This document shows, piece by piece, positions 1 to 8,956 of a DNA stretch of 41,717 nt; the stretch's first letter is position 1, and every line of letters begins with the position of its first letter. This DNA is from a virus. The position numbers were made by a program, and so were the translations under genes. The stretch spans positions 1 through 41,717 of the IMG/VR virus record IMGVR_UViG_3300033571_019808. The stretch is one strand, 5' to 3'. Under the pieces are notes generated by a model that had not been told where the DNA came from, searched no databases, and was given only the letters and a program-made list of their open reading frames with translations.

Positions 1-87
1 CAAGCTGCGCCACAACAAGCGCAAGCCCCTCAGCAAGAATCAGGATTCTTAGAAAAAGCTGGTCAATTCGCAATGGGATTGCCTCAA
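1..87. repeat. Terminal direct repeat, left copy (circle join)
   Basis: Bases 1-87 are identical to 41631-41717. The ejection-protein reading frame stays open through the join (the start at 41514 is in frame with the stop at 1423-1425). This shows that the repeat is the overlap of a circular assembly rather than two biological copies. The unique circle is 41,630 bp. Confidence 0.95.
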
Positions 88-1425
88 TCTTTAGGAAATA
101 AAGCGGTTGGCGCAGTTCAAACCGCAACCTCTGCTTTAGGATATGGCGACTCTGAATTTGGCAAAAATCTTGGCCGTGAAGTTGAGGCTTTAAAACAAAG
201 GCAAGCACAACTTCCAGGAGCCGAAAGAGCTGGTATAACAACTGGTGAAATTGCCACAGATTTGGCTTTGACTCGTGGCATGGGATTGGCAAGAGGGGGC
301 GCAGCAGTTGCATTAACTCAGCCGCTAGAAGATTCTTCGGCTGGCGCAAGGGTTATGGAGGCTGGAAAAGATGCGGCTTTTAGTCAAGCGTTTGGAACTG
401 GAATTAATTTAGCTGGAAAGGCTTTTGGGGCGACAAAAGAAGGGGCTAAAAATATTGTTTCTGGGATTAAAGCTAGAGCGCCAGAAGAGTTGCAAGCGGT
501 TGGTCAGCAATTAAAACAAAAAGCAACCGACCTTTATAAGGCTGCAGACGAGATTGGAGCAAGATTCAAGCCAAAAGCGGCGGTCGTTATTTCAAGAAAA
601 ATTGGCGACGCTATTAAAGAAGGCGGCCCATTATTTAAGGCAAATCATGGCGCCACCATGTCAGTGGTTGGAGACATTCAAGATGATATTGCAAAGAAAG
701 GCTACAATATTGGATTGGCAGAATTGGACCAATACGCTCAGGCTCTAAAAGATGTTGTAAGAAACAACACTGATATTGCGGGAAAGGTAAATTCTGACGG
801 ATATAAAGCTTTAAAAGCAGTAAATAAGATTGACGATCTTTTTAACAATTTGCCTGATAAATACTTAATTAATCCAGCGAATCGTCAAGCTATTGCCATA
901 AAGAATCAGGCAAGTAAAGAATACTCTACTTATAGAAAATTTGAAAGAATTTCTGATTTAGCTGAAAAAGCCGCTGGCGATCCAAATAAGATAAAATCAA
1001 TAATTTACAGATTCGCTTCAAATAAAAAGAATTTACAAGGATTTAGCACTGCAGAAATAAAGTCTCTTAAGGAGGCTGGCGATTTAAATACTGCAGAAGG
1101 TATTTTTAAAATGTTTGGTAAATTTGGTCTTGATAAAGGAACTTCGGTTACTTTTGGAAACACATTCTTGCCTGCCGCTGTAGCAACTGGGGCGTTTGCC
1201 GCTGGTGGAGCGCAAGCAAGTTTAGGAGCTGTAGCAGTTGGAACCGCAGCCCGCCAAGCTCAAAAATATCTAGCACGAGGCAAACTAGACGAAGCCCTAA
1301 AACTAATACAATCAAGCGGCAACCCCGCAAAAACAGTTTCTCAAATCCCTAACTCAAAATTCAGGGAAAAACTTATGCAGCAACTCATCAAAACTGGTGG
1401 CGTTGCAATAGCAGAATCAAATTAA
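1..1425 (+). CDS. Phage ejection (internal virion) protein, 3' part of gene crossing the join
   Basis: This is the C-terminal 474 residues of a 513-aa protein whose first 39 codons lie at 41514-41630. Codon 1 of the window is in frame, and the internal ATG at 73 is not the true start. The assembled N-terminus is a short beta-rich segment (VQLPDGRIADIEMPNGATEE) of a kind seen at the front of many phage DNA-ejection proteins. A Gln/Pro-rich linker and an Ala/Gly/Lys-rich helical body with a hydrophobic glycine-alanine stretch near the C-terminus follow. It sits directly after two other ejection-type proteins and before the fibres, matching the place of podovirus proteins expelled into the cell envelope with the DNA. 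No lytic-enzyme motif is seen. The role is by composition and position. Confidence 0.75.
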   Translation, partial: QAAPQQAQAPQQESGFLEKAGQFAMGLPQSLGNKAVGAVQTATSALGYGDSEFGKNLGREVEALKQRQAQLPGAERAGITTGEIATDLALTRGMGLARGGAAVALTQPLEDSSAGARVMEAGKDAAFSQAFGTGINLAGKAFGATKEGAKNIVSGIKARAPEELQAVGQQLKQKATDLYKAADEIGARFKPKAAVVISRKIGDAIKEGGPLFKANHGATMSVVGDIQDDIAKKGYNIGLAELDQYAQALKDVVRNNTDIAGKVNSDGYKALKAVNKIDDLFNNLPDKYLINPANRQAIAIKNQASKEYSTYRKFERISDLAEKAAGDPNKIKSIIYRFASNKKNLQGFSTAEIKSLKEAGDLNTAEGIFKMFGKFGLDKGTSVTFGNTFLPAAVATGAFAAGGAQASLGAVAVGTAARQAQKYLARGKLDEALKLIQSSGNPAKTVSQIPNSKFREKLMQQLIKTGGVAIAESN

Positions 1426-1441
1426 TCTAAAATCTTAAACA

Positions 1442-2446
1442 ATGCCTAGAAACGGAAGCGGTGAATATGATTTGCCGTATAACTGGAACGATGACAAAGC
1501 CAATGGAATTAAGGTATTGGCTAGCCGTATGCAAAGCCAAGATCAAGACATTGCGAATGCATTAACGGGATCCCTTTCTTCAGATGGTCAAACTCCACTA
1601 ACTGGCGACCTTGATTTTAACGGCAATAGAGCGGTTGATCTTGATGATGGTCAAGATACGCAAGATGCAGTAGTTGTAGGGCAAGCCCAGACAGGAGAGC
1701 TTCAATATTATGGAATCTCTAGTACTGTGCCGCTCGGAACTGATGGTTTAAATTATGAAGTTAATGCCAATCCGACATTATTAGAATATGTTGATGGCTT
1801 AGAGTTTAATTTTGTGGCGCATTATACTTGTATCGCTGACCCAAAATTAAGGGTAGATACTTTAAGCCAAAAAGATTTCGTTAAAAATGATGGTGCTGGG
1901 GGATATACCAATTTAATTATTGGAGATATTGCAGCTGATCATTCTTATAATTGTTATTACAACTCCAGCGTAGCTTCAGGAAAAATTCTTGTTAAGAATC
2001 CTGAAAAGCCAGCTACGAATACTTCCAATATGTCTCAAGCAACCGAAACGGCGAGGGGCGTAGCAGAAATAACTACTCAAGCAGAAACAGACGCGATTAC
2101 GGATGATTTAAGAATTGTCACTCCTAAAAAACTAGGAAATGGATTTGCTATTTCTTTAGGAGCTAATGGCTACATCAAATTACCATCATGGCTAAGTGGA
2201 TTTACCATCATGTGGGGCAGAACTTCTTTTGCCAGCGGATCAGGACAAAGAACTTTTACAATTACATTTCCCGCAATCTTTACTAACGCAGTATATACTA
2301 TAGTTGGTAACAATTGCGGAGGATTCGATGGGCTTATTGTAGAATTTCAAGTGCCTACAACTTCGTCAGTCTCAACTAGCGTGGTTCAAAGACAGGCTAA
2401 CAGCTTCAACGCCTCTGCTGTTAGTTGGATAGCAATGGGATATTAA
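1442..2446 (+). CDS. Tail fibre protein with gp53-like C-terminal domain
   Basis: 334 aa. The N-terminus (residues 1-40) begins with a short segment typical of virion-attached fibres. The middle has a 'TPLTGDLDFNGNRAVDL' beta-repeat. Around residues 190-225 is the common fibre motif ATETARGVAEITTQAETDAI, ending in ..TPKKL. The last ~85 residues (a WGR..F....F...FP.IF pattern finishing in ..WIAMGY) look like the gp53-type C-terminal fibre domain, probably the trimeric receptor-binding tip. It starts 16 bp after the ejection gene and has no Shine-Dalgarno, only an A-rich leader. It is the first of a run of fibre-like genes, so it is probably the main fibre or an adaptor. Confidence 0.8.
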   Translation: MPRNGSGEYDLPYNWNDDKANGIKVLASRMQSQDQDIANALTGSLSSDGQTPLTGDLDFNGNRAVDLDDGQDTQDAVVVGQAQTGELQYYGISSTVPLGTDGLNYEVNANPTLLEYVDGLEFNFVAHYTCIADPKLRVDTLSQKDFVKNDGAGGYTNLIIGDIAADHSYNCYYNSSVASGKILVKNPEKPATNTSNMSQATETARGVAEITTQAETDAITDDLRIVTPKKLGNGFAISLGANGYIKLPSWLSGFTIMWGRTSFASGSGQRTFTITFPAIFTNAVYTIVGNNCGGFDGLIVEFQVPTTSSVSTSVVQRQANSFNASAVSWIAMGY

Positions 2447-2464
2447 TAATCAAATGAAATAAAA

Positions 2465-2794
2465 ATGACAAACAAGCTAGAGCTTTTTGCAGGAGCGTCA
2501 ACAAATATTCGCTCAATCGAATTCAATGCAAACGATGTAAACCCAAACCAGAAACAAGATCCATTTCTTGGATTGGTCGGGGAGTTTGATGGCGCGATTG
2601 TAAAATTGCAATGGAAAGATCCAAACGGAGATTGGAATGATACCGATGCTGACGTGGATTTGTGGACAGAAGGAAAATTACAACCCCTATATTTAAACTC
2701 ATTTCTTACCTACAGCCTATTAATTAGTGGAGCAGGGGAGTCAACCTCTATTAGCGCCTGGGCATTTGGAAGTAGAGCACCATTGGAAGAATAA
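2465..2794 (+). CDS. Hypothetical protein of the fibre region
   Basis: 109 aa, acidic, predicted mostly beta-strand, with no signal peptide or membrane segment. Residues 38-70 (GLVGEFDGAIVKLQWKDPNG and the following Asp-rich stretch) resemble a small beta-sandwich as found in phage accessory fibre or chaperone proteins. It lies 18 bp after the gp53-like fibre gene and just before a terminator, so it is probably co-expressed with that fibre. Function unrecognised. Confidence 0.6.
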   Translation: MTNKLELFAGASTNIRSIEFNANDVNPNQKQDPFLGLVGEFDGAIVKLQWKDPNGDWNDTDADVDLWTEGKLQPLYLNSFLTYSLLISGAGESTSISAWAFGSRAPLEE

Positions 2795-2814
2795 TTTAAT
2801 AATTAACTAAAAGC

Positions 2815-2848
2815 AAAGCCGCTCAATCGCAAGATGGGCGGCTTTTTT
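2815..2848 (+). terminator. Rho-independent terminator
   Basis: An 8-bp stem AAAGCCGC / GCGGCTTT with a 15-nt loop is followed by a T-run. It lies between the 109-aa gene and the next fibre gene, so it ends or attenuates the late message after the first fibre pair. Confidence 0.8.
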
Positions 2849-2862
2849 ATTGGAGCAAAAGA

Positions 2863-4749
2863 ATGTCGGTAATAAAAAAAAGCGTAGTAGCAAACGGCGG
2901 AGGATCTGGTGGGGGAGGGGGAGCTGTAGATTCAGTATTCAGCCGCACAGGAAATGTAGTTGCCGTTCTAGGGGATTATGATGCGTCAGAAATTACTAGC
3001 TCACCTTTTACTGGAATTTCTGCAACAGATGTCCAAGCGGCACTAGAACAAGTTTATAACGCAATTCCAGCCGTTACGGGATTTGTTCCTTACACTGGCG
3101 CTAATGCACCAGTAAACTTGGGCGAGAACTCCTTAACTGCGGCAGGAGTATATTCTACAAATGGAATATTCCAATCGGCAATTAACACAGGAACTTTTTT
3201 TACTCCAACTTCGCCAGATTCAGAAGTCGGATTCACTTTCCAAAATAATTCGACTGTTTATTCGCAGCTTGTTTGCAATCAATACTCAAATCCTGCTATT
3301 CCTGGAGCTACACAATTTAGATTTTTTGCTCCAAAAAATAGCGAAGGGCTAGGCATAGTTGATACCTCCGTTTCTTTGATCGCTGGAATATTTGCTGGAG
3401 AAGGTTTTGGTGTCCAAACTTACGCTTTAGATTCAAACTTAAGACCTAGCTTCACTTCATCATTGATGGATAGTGCAAATGTCCGTCACGATATTTTAAA
3501 AGGCAATTTCATCGACGCCACTACTGTAAGAATATCGATTCCATATCTCACAGCATCTAAACTTATTAGCACGGATGCTGACAATAATTTAGTAAGCATT
3601 GATTCATCGAGTTTAGGTTTTGTGCCTTATGAAGGCGCGGATCAAGATTTGAATTTAGGATCTAACTCATTAACCACTGCACAAATTAACGGCGTTAATA
3701 ATAATTTAAATGCTTTTTTAGGAGTTATACCTTCGGGAAATGAGGGGAGATATAGACTTCGTGCTGAAGCGAATGGACAACAAATATCAATTGTAAGTAT
3801 TTCTGCTAATTTTGCAGATAGCAACCCTTCCACTACAACTATCAATCCGAACACTCTCAACGATGAACCTAATAGTTCGGTTAAATATATTTTTGGGTCG
3901 CCAAGTTACAATATGGCAGAAACTCAATATATTTTAAATGCTGACACGTCTGGGGAGGCCGTTTATAGCATCTATGATGATACTCAAACGCTAAAAGAAG
4001 TTCTAAGGCTCAAAGCGGATCGATCGTCTAATTTTTCTGGCATAGCTCTCTCGTCAAATTTCGTTAGTGGCGCTCAAAGAAGCGAATCTGTTAATAGCCA
4101 AACTTACCTAAGCGCAACCTCTTCTTTTTATCAAGAGTTCTTTGGTACTGATTTCCAAATCGCAAAACTGCCCAATGCTACCACCCTACAAGGCGGTCAC
4201 GCTTTTTTATTCATCAACAATTCCACAGGCGATCTTGATATCAGAACATTTAATAACGAGCAAATAACCGTTATTCCTACAGGTGCAAGGCAGCAATTTC
4301 AATTAAGTGACAATTCAACATCAAGCGGCGTTTGGAATGTTTTTAGCCTCATACCAGCAAATATAACATGGGGAACCAATCAACTAAAAATTCCATTTCT
4401 TAATAGTTTGCAACTATTGGCTACAGATACCGATAAAAACATTCAATCATTAAGCACAGAAGAATACCCAAGTCTTGAAGAAATCAGCTATGTAAAGGGC
4501 GCAACAAGTAACCTGCAAGCGCAAATAACTAATATTGAAAATGAATCTTTGCAGCCTTATAGCGAGTCATTTTCAGATCAAAATTCTTTCACAGTTAATC
4601 ATAATTTGGGTAGGCGAGCAATTGCTATTCAAGTTTTTAACAGTGATGGAGAGTTAATTAATGTCGGAGTTAATAACGATGATGTCAATTATTTTACTAT
4701 TTATTGTGAGGCTCCCCTTACGATAAGTGGTTTTGTCAACTACCTTTAA
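2863..4749 (+). CDS. Large tail fibre / adhesin
   Basis: 628 aa. The N-terminus has a Gly-rich linker (residues 12-20) and then SVFSRTGNVVAVLGDYDASE, a common phage-fibre motif (S-V-F-x-R-T-G-x-V..GDY). The phrase GFVPY.GA...LNLG.NSLT occurs twice, near residues 72 and 252, showing an internal duplication. Near residue 545 the segment ISYVKGATSNLQAQI is a typical trimerisation/coiled-coil signature. It precedes a ~65-residue beta-rich tip ending in ..FVNYL. Together these indicate a trimeric fibre or tailspike shaft with a C-terminal receptor-binding head. It follows a terminator and is SD-poor. The exact receptor is unknown. Confidence 0.75.
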   Translation: MSVIKKSVVANGGGSGGGGGAVDSVFSRTGNVVAVLGDYDASEITSSPFTGISATDVQAALEQVYNAIPAVTGFVPYTGANAPVNLGENSLTAAGVYSTNGIFQSAINTGTFFTPTSPDSEVGFTFQNNSTVYSQLVCNQYSNPAIPGATQFRFFAPKNSEGLGIVDTSVSLIAGIFAGEGFGVQTYALDSNLRPSFTSSLMDSANVRHDILKGNFIDATTVRISIPYLTASKLISTDADNNLVSIDSSSLGFVPYEGADQDLNLGSNSLTTAQINGVNNNLNAFLGVIPSGNEGRYRLRAEANGQQISIVSISANFADSNPSTTTINPNTLNDEPNSSVKYIFGSPSYNMAETQYILNADTSGEAVYSIYDDTQTLKEVLRLKADRSSNFSGIALSSNFVSGAQRSESVNSQTYLSATSSFYQEFFGTDFQIAKLPNATTLQGGHAFLFINNSTGDLDIRTFNNEQITVIPTGARQQFQLSDNSTSSGVWNVFSLIPANITWGTNQLKIPFLNSLQLLATDTDKNIQSLSTEEYPSLEEISYVKGATSNLQAQITNIENESLQPYSESFSDQNSFTVNHNLGRRAIAIQVFNSDGELINVGVNNDDVNYFTIYCEAPLTISGFVNYL

Positions 4750-4767
4750 TTTAATAAAAATAAAAAA

Positions 4768-6060
4768 ATGGCTACTCCAAATACTTTAAACTTAATTCAA
4801 GATTTTAATGGTCTTGAGCTTAAAAGTACCAGACTTGAAAACCTTTCAAGCGCTCCAACTGCGATTGGCGCAACTGGCAGATCCCCTCTAAAAGGCGATT
4901 TTTATTTTGATTCAACTCTAAACCAATTAGGATATTTCAATGGCACTTCTTGGATTTATGGCTCTTCTGGAATTATCGAATCTATTGGCGAAGGAACTGC
5001 GATTTCTGTAGATAATACCGATCCTGCAAACCCAATTGTAAGTGTTGTTATTGCTGACTTAATTGACGATTCTGTTTCTACGACAACCAATATCTATTCT
5101 GCTGCAAAAGTTGATTCTCAAATTGCCGCTGCTGTTACTGGAGCTGTGCGTTTGGTCGGAGATATTGATTGCTCAACTAATCCAAATTATCCAGCCGCTA
5201 CGGTAGGGGATTTATATATAGTTTCTGTTGCTGGTAAAATTGGTGGATCTGCTGGGATTGCTGTTGAGGTTAATGACTCTATCTATTGCAAAACTACAAA
5301 TGGTGGTGGTAATCAAGCTACTGTAGGTGCAGATTTCTTTATTACGCAAGCAAATGTTGATGGAGCGGTAACTGGTCCAGCGTCTGCCGTTTCAGGAAAT
5401 ATCCCTACTTTTAACGGCACTTCTGGCAAAGTTATACAAGATGGCGGCGTTGCTGTTTCTACAGATGGCACTTTTGCATCAAACTCAGACTCTTTACTTC
5501 CAACTCAAAAAGCTAGTAAGACTTATGCTGATACCAAAGTTGCCGCAAATTCTGCAATTACTGGAGCGACTAAAACCAAAATCACTTATGATGCTAAAGG
5601 TTTGGTAACTTCTGGCGCAGATGCGACCACTGCTGATATAAACGATAGCACCAACAGAAGATATGTTACTGATTCTGAATTGACCGTTATTGGCAACACT
5701 TCTGGTGTCAACACTGGCGATCAAACTATTTCTTTATCTGGTGATGTTTCTGCTGCTGGCGGAACTGGCGCGTTAACAACCACTATTGGAGCCAATAAGG
5801 TTCTTTACAGCATGGTTAAAAGATATGCTGCCAGCTTCACAACAGCTAACTTCACTTCTGGAACTATCACAATTGCAGCGGCCACTCATGGCTTGGGAGT
5901 TGGTCTTTACAATGTAATTATTGTGGATTCTAGCGGTGTTGCTATGGCAGAAGGTCAACAATACGAATTATCAACTAACTTATCTACTGGAGCAATCTCT
6001 ATTAGTGTAGTAGTTGGCTTTGAGTTTGATGGCTCTGTTGTAATCACAAGAATTAATTAA
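4768..6060 (+). CDS. Tail fibre protein
   Basis: 430 aa. The N-terminal ~65 residues (PNTLNLIQDFN..., then YF..S...L.YFNGT.W) recur in the next gene but one at 6125, indicating a shared virion-attachment module. The middle contains NGTSGKVIQDGG and TGATKTKITYDAKGLVTSGA, plus the frequent fibre motif NTSGVNTGDQT near residue 315. The last ~90 residues are a beta-rich tip. No enzyme motif is seen. It is followed directly by a terminator hairpin. Probably a side fibre or receptor-binding protein. Confidence 0.75.
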   Translation: MATPNTLNLIQDFNGLELKSTRLENLSSAPTAIGATGRSPLKGDFYFDSTLNQLGYFNGTSWIYGSSGIIESIGEGTAISVDNTDPANPIVSVVIADLIDDSVSTTTNIYSAAKVDSQIAAAVTGAVRLVGDIDCSTNPNYPAATVGDLYIVSVAGKIGGSAGIAVEVNDSIYCKTTNGGGNQATVGADFFITQANVDGAVTGPASAVSGNIPTFNGTSGKVIQDGGVAVSTDGTFASNSDSLLPTQKASKTYADTKVAANSAITGATKTKITYDAKGLVTSGADATTADINDSTNRRYVTDSELTVIGNTSGVNTGDQTISLSGDVSAAGGTGALTTTIGANKVLYSMVKRYAASFTTANFTSGTITIAAATHGLGVGLYNVIIVDSSGVAMAEGQQYELSTNLSTGAISISVVVGFEFDGSVVITRIN

Positions 6061-6068
6061 CGGAATTT

Positions 6069-6098
6069 ATACGGGGGTCGCAAGGCCTCCGTATTTTA
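6069..6098 (+). terminator. Rho-independent terminator
   Basis: A 9-bp stem ATACGGGGG / CCTCCGTAT (one G-U pair on the + strand) with a 9-base loop is followed by a short T-run. It lies just after the 430-aa fibre gene. Confidence 0.75.
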
Positions 6099-6124
6099 AT
6101 TAATTTTTTAAATTATTAAACACA

Positions 6125-6739
6125 ATGTCAAATCCAAATATATTCAATATACAGCAGGATTTTAACAAGATAGCACCATTAAATTTTGCATTTCAAAATG
6201 CTGCATCAGATTTGAGTTCGCCAGTTTCTGGATTGACTTATTTTAATACAGCTACAAAGGATTTATCATTTTATAATGGGACGAATTTTAAAAAGCTTGT
6301 TTATAATGGCGGAGATTTAGGAGCTGCAACCGCAACATCTCTTGCTGCAAGCGGCACTATAAGCTCTTCTTCTGCTACGGCGGGCATTGGTTACGCTACA
6401 GGCGCAGGTGGCACCTACACTCAATCTACTTCAAAAACCACCACAGTTGCAATACCGAGTGCTGGAAAAATGTCTGGTCAAATTACAACTAGTAATTCTA
6501 GTTTAGCAAGTGGTGCAACTGCGACTTTCACAGTTACTAATGCGGCATCGTTAGCAACTGACGATGTTAGGGTAAATTTAATTAGTGGTGCAGCCACAGA
6601 TGGCACTTACGACATAGCAATTGACGGAGCAGCAAACGGGTCATTTAAAGTAAGAATTTGGAACATTGATAGCGACAACGCTTCTTTGTCTGAAGCTTTA
6701 GTTATTGGATTCTCAATCTACAGGAGGGTTATAACTTAA
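6125..6739 (+). CDS. Short tail fibre protein
   Basis: 204 aa made of two borrowed modules. Residues 1-60 (PNIFNIQQDFN..., YFNTATKDLSFYNGT) match the head of the 430-aa fibre at 4768. Residues ~80-204 form a beta-rich domain (AGIGYATGAGGTYTQSTSKT, GQITTSNSSLASG, then ..SLSEALVIGFSIY) that is repeated at the end of the next protein. This C-terminal domain is common in phage tail proteins of unknown ligand. Its stop overlaps the start of the next gene by one base. Confidence 0.75.
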   Translation: MSNPNIFNIQQDFNKIAPLNFAFQNAASDLSSPVSGLTYFNTATKDLSFYNGTNFKKLVYNGGDLGAATATSLAASGTISSSSATAGIGYATGAGGTYTQSTSKTTTVAIPSAGKMSGQITTSNSSLASGATATFTVTNAASLATDDVRVNLISGAATDGTYDIAIDGAANGSFKVRIWNIDSDNASLSEALVIGFSIYRRVIT

Positions 6740-7659
6740 TGTCTAGCACTTGGAAGAAGTTAAAAGGTGGTAATTTCATTCAAACAATTACGCCAGATAC
6801 TACAAGCTATTATGGCACATTTCGCACAGGAACTTTTAGCCAAGATGATTCTGGCGGAGCTGGAACTGGTAGTCAAGTAGGGGAGTTTGATACTTCAACT
6901 TTTGCACCAAACGAAACCGTAGTAAATTCTTATGCAAAATATATTTCACCAACTTTTACAGCCGCTTCAGGTAAATCAATTGGAAACTGCTACTCCCAAG
7001 CTCTCGGCTTAACAATAAATGGAGCGGGAACTTGTTTTAACAATGTAACGCAAAAAATATTTGGGCCAGCAGCATCAGGCGCAGGAACTAAAACTTTCGG
7101 ATATGGCTTGCAAGTTTATAAAGGAACTGGTTGCGTCTACAATTACGCTGCGTATTTCGATGATATTCAATTGGGTGGAGATTTAACTACAAATCAAGCA
7201 ACTCAAAATGTATTTACCACTGCCACAACAATCAACATTGGTTCTATAGTTTCTCTTTCTACTTCCCAATTAAGCGTGACAGGGAATATTTCTTCAACTA
7301 GTAGCATAATATCGTCAAGCAGAACTGCTGGGATCGGTTATTCTTCAGGTGCGTCTATTACTCAATTAACAAACAAATCTACTTCAATTTCATCAAACAA
7401 TCTTAGCGGCGTAATTACTATGAATAATGCTGCTTTGGCAGCTAACACAAATGTTAGCTTTACCTTTACTAACACTGCTATTGCCGCTGGAGATCAAATT
7501 TTATTAAGTCATGTAGGCGGTGGAACTCTTGGAAATTACTTCCCACAAGGCACTTGCGGCGCAGGCTCAGCAACAGTTGCGGTCAGAAATTTAACTGGCG
7601 GCTCATTGTCAGATGCGGTTCAATTAAAATTTACAGTTATAAAAGGAGCAAATTCTTAA
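6739..7659 (+). CDS. Tail fibre protein sharing C-terminal domain with upstream gene
   Basis: 306 aa. The first ~190 residues are beta-rich and low in charge, with no recognised fold. Residues ~195-306 (AGIGYSSGASITQLTNKST, GVITMNNAALAANTNVSFTF, ..SLSDAVQLKFTVI) are a diverged copy of the C-terminal domain of the 204-aa protein just upstream. Its SD (GGAGGG, ~11 nt from the ATG) lies inside that gene and the two overlap by a base (TAATG), so they are probably translationally coupled and assembled together. Role is inferred from domain and neighbours. Confidence 0.75.
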   Translation: MSSTWKKLKGGNFIQTITPDTTSYYGTFRTGTFSQDDSGGAGTGSQVGEFDTSTFAPNETVVNSYAKYISPTFTAASGKSIGNCYSQALGLTINGAGTCFNNVTQKIFGPAASGAGTKTFGYGLQVYKGTGCVYNYAAYFDDIQLGGDLTTNQATQNVFTTATTINIGSIVSLSTSQLSVTGNISSTSSIISSSRTAGIGYSSGASITQLTNKSTSISSNNLSGVITMNNAALAANTNVSFTFTNTAIAAGDQILLSHVGGGTLGNYFPQGTCGAGSATVAVRNLTGGSLSDAVQLKFTVIKGANS

Positions 7660-7688
7660 ACATTTTTTAACAATTAATACAATTAATT

Positions 7689-8210
7689 ATGGCCGATAAA
7701 TATGGAATAAAAAAATTACAAGGCTTCAAGGGAATTGTTGGTCCAATTTTTTTGACAAATGGAAATGTGCCGTTGCGTGATGACGATGGTCAAATTCTTT
7801 ACATGAAGAACAAAAGAGATGTTCCAATTACTGGATTTTACACAGTTAAAGCTGATATTGATGGCTCGTTATTTAAAGCCGTTTTAATAATTCAAGGCTT
7901 TAAAAGTAAAATTAGCTTCTTACGCCATGAAAATCCTATAGTGACGATTAAATATGATATTAATGATGCTGCTGAAATCTTAGACTCAAATGATGCGGTC
8001 GCTACTCCAGGAACATTTAGCCAATATTTTGCAAAAGATGTCGTTAAAGTTGCGGGAAATTGGGAGCAATCTTCTGCAATCGACTTGGTTTTATCTTTAA
8101 CTGGATCATCAATATTTCAGCAAAATTTTCCTGTAAGTTTTTCCTCTGTTGAAGGATTCTCTGTTGGAACGATTACTTTAACAAATATTAATGATGCTAA
8201 CGCGCAATAA
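7689..8210 (+). CDS. Hypothetical tail-region protein
   Basis: 173 aa, beta-rich, without membrane or signal segments. Residues 1-45 (MADKYGIKKLQGFKGIVGPI, then DDDGQILYM) and a middle part with KADIDGSLFKAVLII suggest a small beta-sandwich. It resembles a structural or accessory tail protein rather than an enzyme. It lies in the fibre run, 2 bp before the next gene. Family not recognised. Confidence 0.6.
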   Translation: MADKYGIKKLQGFKGIVGPIFLTNGNVPLRDDDGQILYMKNKRDVPITGFYTVKADIDGSLFKAVLIIQGFKSKISFLRHENPIVTIKYDINDAAEILDSNDAVATPGTFSQYFAKDVVKVAGNWEQSSAIDLVLSLTGSSIFQQNFPVSFSSVEGFSVGTITLTNINDANAQ

Positions 8211-8212
8211 TT

Positions 8213-8956
8213 ATGACCAATTCTTGGCTTAGTGCATCATTATTTGTTGGAGGCTTCTCTAATTTAAAAATTCAAGTTACTTCCAACACGCAAACCACAA
8301 TCACGGTTGATAGTATTGTGCTTAAGTCAAGTGATCGTGCCTATGTTGCTAACAATGTTAGTTTAACAAATACAATTACAACTTCTGGCGTGAATGGTTT
8401 AGATACTGGTTCAGAGGCATCAAGCACATGGTATAATGTTTGGATAATTTATGACGGCACAACAGTTGCAAGCTTATTATCTCTTTCAGCAACCGCGCCG
8501 ACTATGCCAAGTGGCTATACTTATAAAGCTAGGATTGGCGCAGTTCGCAATGATGGCTCTTCAAATCTTTGGCGCACTCTTCAATATAATCAAGACGTTG
8601 ATATTATTGTCGGCACTAATCCTGCCACAATCCTTAAAATGGCAAATGGCACAACTTCCAACACTTCTGTTCCAGTTGATGCTGTAAGTGTTTCAAATTT
8701 TGTGCCACCTACCGCGGCGAGAATTAGAGGTTATATGATGGCAAGAGCTGGTAGAGCTGGCGCTGCTCCGAATAATGCTTATGGCGCATATGGATTATCA
8801 AACGCCCCTCCTGTTTCTGTTTTTTCAATTGGCACAGACACCGCCTCTAGCAACACTTTTGATTTTGCATTGGAAAGCACTAATATTTACTGGTTCTGTA
8901 GCCCAGCTGATGATGGTGGCTATATAGTAGCGACTGGCTGGAGGGATAAATTATGA
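8213..8956 (+). CDS. Putative tail fibre / tail tip protein
   Basis: 247 aa. The segment GLDTGSEASSTWYNVWIIYD near residues 63-82, followed by SLSATAPTMPSGYTYKARIG, is a recurrent pattern in phage and prophage tail proteins of unknown function. The rest is beta-rich with a Gly/Ala segment. It starts 2 bp after the 173-aa gene and overlaps the downstream esterase by 4 bp (ATGA), suggesting that adhesin and enzyme are made in a fixed ratio. Confidence 0.65.
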   Translation: MTNSWLSASLFVGGFSNLKIQVTSNTQTTITVDSIVLKSSDRAYVANNVSLTNTITTSGVNGLDTGSEASSTWYNVWIIYDGTTVASLLSLSATAPTMPSGYTYKARIGAVRNDGSSNLWRTLQYNQDVDIIVGTNPATILKMANGTTSNTSVPVDAVSVSNFVPPTAARIRGYMMARAGRAGAAPNNAYGAYGLSNAPPVSVFSIGTDTASSNTFDFALESTNIYWFCSPADDGGYIVATGWRDKL

